From contig NZ_CP020042.1 of NCBI RefSeq assembly GCF_002028425.1, positions 6,733,560 through 6,797,559 of the forward strand: DNA of 64,000 nucleotides, given 5' to 3'. Position numbers and translations under genes: made by a program. This document shows positions 61,488-64,000 of the stretch, piece after piece (position 1 is the first letter of the stretch; the number at the start of each line of letters is the position of its first letter). A model generated the notes under the pieces. It had not been told where the DNA came from and did no database searches. It saw only the letters and a program-made list of their open reading frames with translations. Source of the stretch: Streptomyces katrae (GTDB taxonomy: Bacteria > Actinomycetota > Actinomycetes > Streptomycetales > Streptomycetaceae).

Positions 61488-62116
61488 TCACCGCCCGGTG
61501 AGCCCGCGGGCGGTGGCGCGCAAGAGGTGCGTGAGGCGGGGCTTGAAGTCCGTGACCGAGTGGGCCGGCCGCGGGTCCTCGGCGTAGAGCGATTCCAGGC
61601 CCGGGCCCGGGTGGGCGGTCTGCCACAGGGGCCGGCCGGGGAGGTCGCGACGGCGATCACGTCGCGTATCGCGCTCGCGTCGAGCGGCGCCCCGCTGCGG
61701 CGCACGGCCTCTATGGCCGCGTCGACCGGGTCCAGGGCGGAGGGCTTGAACCCGCGCAGCGTCTCGGGTGCCGCGCCGCGTTCCAGGCTCACCGGGACGT
61801 GCCCGAGCAGGTCGCAGAACAGGGGGCGTTCGGCGAGGGTGCGTGCGAAGGCGTCGGCAACCGTCTCCGGTGTGGCGGTTGCGGTGCCCCGCAGGTCGGC
61901 GAGGGCTGCCGTCAGTGCCTCGGCCCAATCGGGCCAGCCTTCGGCGGCGAGGCGGAGGTGGATCTCCTCGCGCGAGGCGAAGGAGCGGCGGACGCCGGAG
62001 AGGTGCACGCCGGCCTGCGCCGCGATCTGGGTGAGGGGCACGGCGTGCACGCCTTCGGCCGTGGCCAGCCGACGCGCGGCGGCCAGCAGATCGTCGGCCC
62101 GTTGCTGCTTGTGGGT
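61488..62116 (-). pseudogene. TetR family regulator, frameshifted and 5'-truncated
   Basis: The minus strand encodes a TetR HTH (KQQRADDLLAAARRLATAEG, PLTQIAAQAGVHLSGVRRSF) and ligand domain up to RDVIAVATS (about 61640). Continuity then requires a shift to the frame reading GRPLWQTAHPGPGLESLYAE and ending LLRATARGLTGR plus stop at 61488. No start codon precedes the HTH: homology stops at KQQR, where an SDR scrap in opposite orientation begins. The regulator is therefore probably inactive. Its presumed operator upstream of the DedA gene remains. Confidence 0.75.
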
Positions 62117-62125
62117 GGCCCCGGG

Positions 62126-62250
62126 GCAGCCCGGAGCGCACTCGCCAAGGCCCAGTTCGGCCGCGTCGACGCCCTGATCAACAACGCGGGCTACTTCCAC
62201 TCCGGCCCGCTCGGGGCCGCCACCATGGACCAGGTCCACCGCCAGTTCCG
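62126..62250 (+). pseudogene. SDR fragment
   Basis: The plus strand reads RSALAKAQFGRVDALINNAG, then YFHSGPLGAATMDQVHRQF, the NNAG region of a classical SDR without N-terminal cofactor motif or YxxxK. TetR and SDR genes are often divergent; here a deletion seems to have removed both 5' ends. The stretch 62251-62402 after it holds no gene. Confidence 0.7.
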
Positions 62251-62402
62251 GGCCCTCCGACATGCGCCACGGCCCCGGGGGGGGCAGGGCTGTCCGGGGG
62301 GAGTGCGTCTCAGGGGGCGCGGGGCGGGCCCGGTGACCGGTCCCGCCCCTGATCTCTCCCAAGTACCGACGGTGACGCTGCGGCAAGGTCAAGGAGCGGT
62401 GT

Positions 62403-63050
62403 TCACGCACCCCAGCGGGAGGTCGAGGCCACGCGTTCGAGGAAGGTCGTGGCTCCGGGTTCGGCACGTTCGCGAAGGAACTCGCCGCCGAGCGTGTAGC
62501 GGGCGCCGGCCTGCGGGGAGCGGGCGGCGTGCCGCACGATCTCGTCGACCAGCGCGGTGACCATGTCCAGCCTCGGGTGCTCGTGGTGGACGGCCGCGCC
62601 CTGGGCGTCCGTCATGAACTCGGCGCCGATGCCGAAGTCCACCCCGATGCCCCGGCGGGTGAGGTACGCCAGCACCCCGCGGCGCTCGGCGATGCCGGGC
62701 GTGGCGTGCAGCGCGATCGCCTCCCACACCAGGTCGACCGCCTGTGCGTCGTATCCGTGCCCGGTGAGGAACCGGGCGGCCATGTCCGCACCCTCGACCT
62801 CGAAGCGCTCCGCGCCGGGGGCCGCGGACGAGGTGCCGAGGTCGTGCAGCACACAGGCGTGGAAGAGGAGGTCGGGGTCGAAGTCGGCGCCGGGCTTGAG
62901 CCCTTCGTGTTCGGCGAGCAGGGCGGCGAACACGTAGCTGCGGATGCTGTGGTTGGCGGTGGGCTCGCTCTCGCAGGACCGTACGTACGCGACGGCGCTG
63001 ACGGCCACAGGGGTGTCCGGCAGGGCCGGGAGCAGGAGGGGATCTTTCAT
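62403..63050 (-). CDS. HD-domain phosphohydrolase (cyanamide-hydratase-like)
   Basis: The 215-aa product has an HD domain: first histidine in NHSIRSYVF, the HD pair in ACVLHDLG, a later histidine in AIALHATPG and the C-terminal Asp in RLDMVTALVDE. Proteins with this pattern include Ddi2/Ddi3-type cyanamide hydratases and small phosphohydrolases; the substrate is unknown. The start is ATG 63050, divergent from the AraC-type regulator across 71 bp. Confidence 0.85.
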   Translation of the reverse strand: MKDPLLLPALPDTPVAVSAVAYVRSCESEPTANHSIRSYVFAALLAEHEGLKPGADFDPDLLFHACVLHDLGTSSAAPGAERFEVEGADMAARFLTGHGYDAQAVDLVWEAIALHATPGIAERRGVLAYLTRRGIGVDFGIGAEFMTDAQGAAVHHEHPRLDMVTALVDEIVRHAARSPQAGARYTLGGEFLRERAEPGATTFLERVASTSRWGA

Positions 63051-63109
63051 GGCACGAACGTAGGCGCGGCCCGGACGACCACGTGAGTGGCACGGATGCC
63101 ATGTGGCGA

Positions 63110-63115
63110 TAGGAT
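63110..63115 (+). promoter_or_regulatory. -10 box of GlxA/AraC regulator gene
   Basis: TAGGAT lies 6 bp before the ATG at 63122, so the message is probably leaderless. A TGGCA-CGGA-TGCCA inverted repeat just upstream may be an operator shared with the divergent HD-domain gene. Confidence 0.5.
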
Positions 63116-63121
63116 CGTGCC

Positions 63122-64000
63122 ATGGAGGGGAACGGGGAGTCCGGTAGCGCGCACCACGTCGTCGTGGTGGCCCTGGAGAACGTCCTCGCCCTCGATATCG
63201 GCATCCCCCTGCAGATCTTCGGGAGTTGGAGAGACGGACCGTACCGGCTCACCGTGTGCGCGGAAGCGCCCGGATCCGTTCCGATGCACGGCGGCCCGGC
63301 GCTCTCCGTCGAGCACGGGCTGGACTGCCTGGAATCCGCCGACACCGTCATCGTCCCGGGGTACCTGGAGCCGGAGCAGCCGTCGGCCGCGGTCGCGGCC
63401 GCCCTGGCGCGGGCGGCGGCCCGCGGGGCCCGCATGGTGTCCATCTGCACCGGTGCCTTCGCCCTCGCCGCCGCCGGAGTGCTCGACGGGCGCCGGGCCA
63501 CCACGCACTGGCAGTACGCCGCGGCGCTGGCCGGCCGTTTCCCCCGGGTGTCGGTGCTGCCGGAAGTGCTGTACGTCGACGAGGGCCAGGTCCTGACCTC
63601 GGCCGGTGTCGCCGCGGGCCTGGACCTGTGCCTGCACCTCATCCGCCGCGACCACGGCGCCCGCGTGGCCAACCAGCTGGCGCGCATGCTGGTCGCCGCC
63701 CCGCACCGCACGGGTGGCCAGGCCCAGTACATCGACCTCCCGGTACGCCCGGACCGTTCCGGCTCCGACGGGCTGGCGCAGGTGTACGAGTGGGCCCTGT
63801 GCAACCTGCACCAGCCGCTCACCGTCGACCAGTTGGCCCACCGGGCCGGCATGTCCCGCCGGACCCTCATCCGCCATTTCCACGCCGAGACGGGCCGGCC
63901 GCCCATGCGATGGCTGCTCGATGCCAGGCTGGCCCGGGCGAGGGAACTGCTGGAAGCGGGCGAACTGACGGTACAGGCCGTGGCACGGCACTGCGGCCTG
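63122..64000 (+). CDS. GlxA family AraC-type regulator, 3' end outside window
   Basis: The visible 293 residues comprise a DJ-1/PfpI-like N-terminal domain (VVALENVLALDIGIPLQIFG; VSICTGAFALAAAGVLDGR with the elbow cysteine) and most of an AraC double HTH (LTVDQLAHRAGMSRRTLIRH; TGRPPMRWLLDARLARAREL). The gene runs past the window end. GlxA-type regulators respond to unknown ligands through the DJ-1-like domain. It is divergent from the HD-domain hydrolase, a possible target. Confidence 0.92.
   Translation, partial: MEGNGESGSAHHVVVVALENVLALDIGIPLQIFGSWRDGPYRLTVCAEAPGSVPMHGGPALSVEHGLDCLESADTVIVPGYLEPEQPSAAVAAALARAAARGARMVSICTGAFALAAAGVLDGRRATTHWQYAAALAGRFPRVSVLPEVLYVDEGQVLTSAGVAAGLDLCLHLIRRDHGARVANQLARMLVAAPHRTGGQAQYIDLPVRPDRSGSDGLAQVYEWALCNLHQPLTVDQLAHRAGMSRRTLIRHFHAETGRPPMRWLLDARLARARELLEAGELTVQAVARHCGL

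Overview
The window is high-GC actinobacterial DNA and is almost certainly from a Streptomyces chromosome. It has a strong third-codon GC bias, many GTG starts, tight ATGA/GTGA overlaps between operon genes, actinomycete-restricted families (DUF6230/DUF6114, XRE and TrmB regulators) and rare TTA codons in a pathway regulator and an accessory enzyme. No rRNA, tRNA or CRISPR array was found.

Positions 1-13.3 kb are ordinary chromosome: the 3' part of a thiolase, an aldehyde dehydrogenase, a thioredoxin, an FAD/disulfide oxidoreductase, an SDR, a stretch of GC-rich degenerate tandem repeats, a phosphoribosyltransferase, a metallophosphoesterase, a DUF2087 protein, a DUF6230/DUF6114/secreted-protein operon whose middle gene appears frameshifted, a MerR regulator, an rRNA-methyltransferase-like enzyme and a pirin.

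Positions 13.2-22.1 kb look like a decayed integrative island at the 3' end of the pirin gene. The last 54 codons of pirin occur twice, once in the intact gene and once as a remnant at 21.9-22.1 kb. A tyrosine integrase broken into pieces lies next to the right copy. Between the copies are a 5'-truncated Rhs/YD-repeat gene with a barnase-like RNase tip, its barstar-like immunity gene, a cysteine-rich hypothetical gene and an IS110 transposase.

Positions 22.2-50.1 kb are a streptothricin-type biosynthetic cluster. It has a streptothricin acetyltransferase for self-resistance, lysine 2,3-aminomutase (beta-lysine), an arginine hydroxylase and a capreomycidine-synthase-like PLP enzyme (streptolidine), a glycosyltransferase, a PIG-L deacetylase and a Gfo/Idh-epimerase fusion (amino sugar), an O-carbamoyltransferase, the unusual NRPS set (two stand-alone A proteins, one T-C protein, plus an extra A-T didomain), a heterodimeric ABC exporter and one regulator with a TTA codon. 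A four-gene operon (A domain, kinase-like, hydrolase, deoxyribosyltransferase-like) and a divergent CocE-type hydrolase are also inside. Repeated GTTGTAC boxes lie between the two main divergent operons.

Positions 50.1-64 kb hold a lipoprotein, a secreted S53 peptidase divergent from a TrmB regulator, and a zinc-homeostasis region: a Zur-like box, a hairpin leader, a zinc ABC importer, a degenerate second ABC ATPase, a zinc-free L32 paralogue with a CobW-type GTPase behind a second Zur-like box, and a truncated S14 paralogue. After these come PAP2 and DedA membrane proteins behind a 33-bp palindrome, a frameshifted TetR gene fused to an SDR scrap, an HD-domain hydrolase and a GlxA/AraC regulator that runs off the end.
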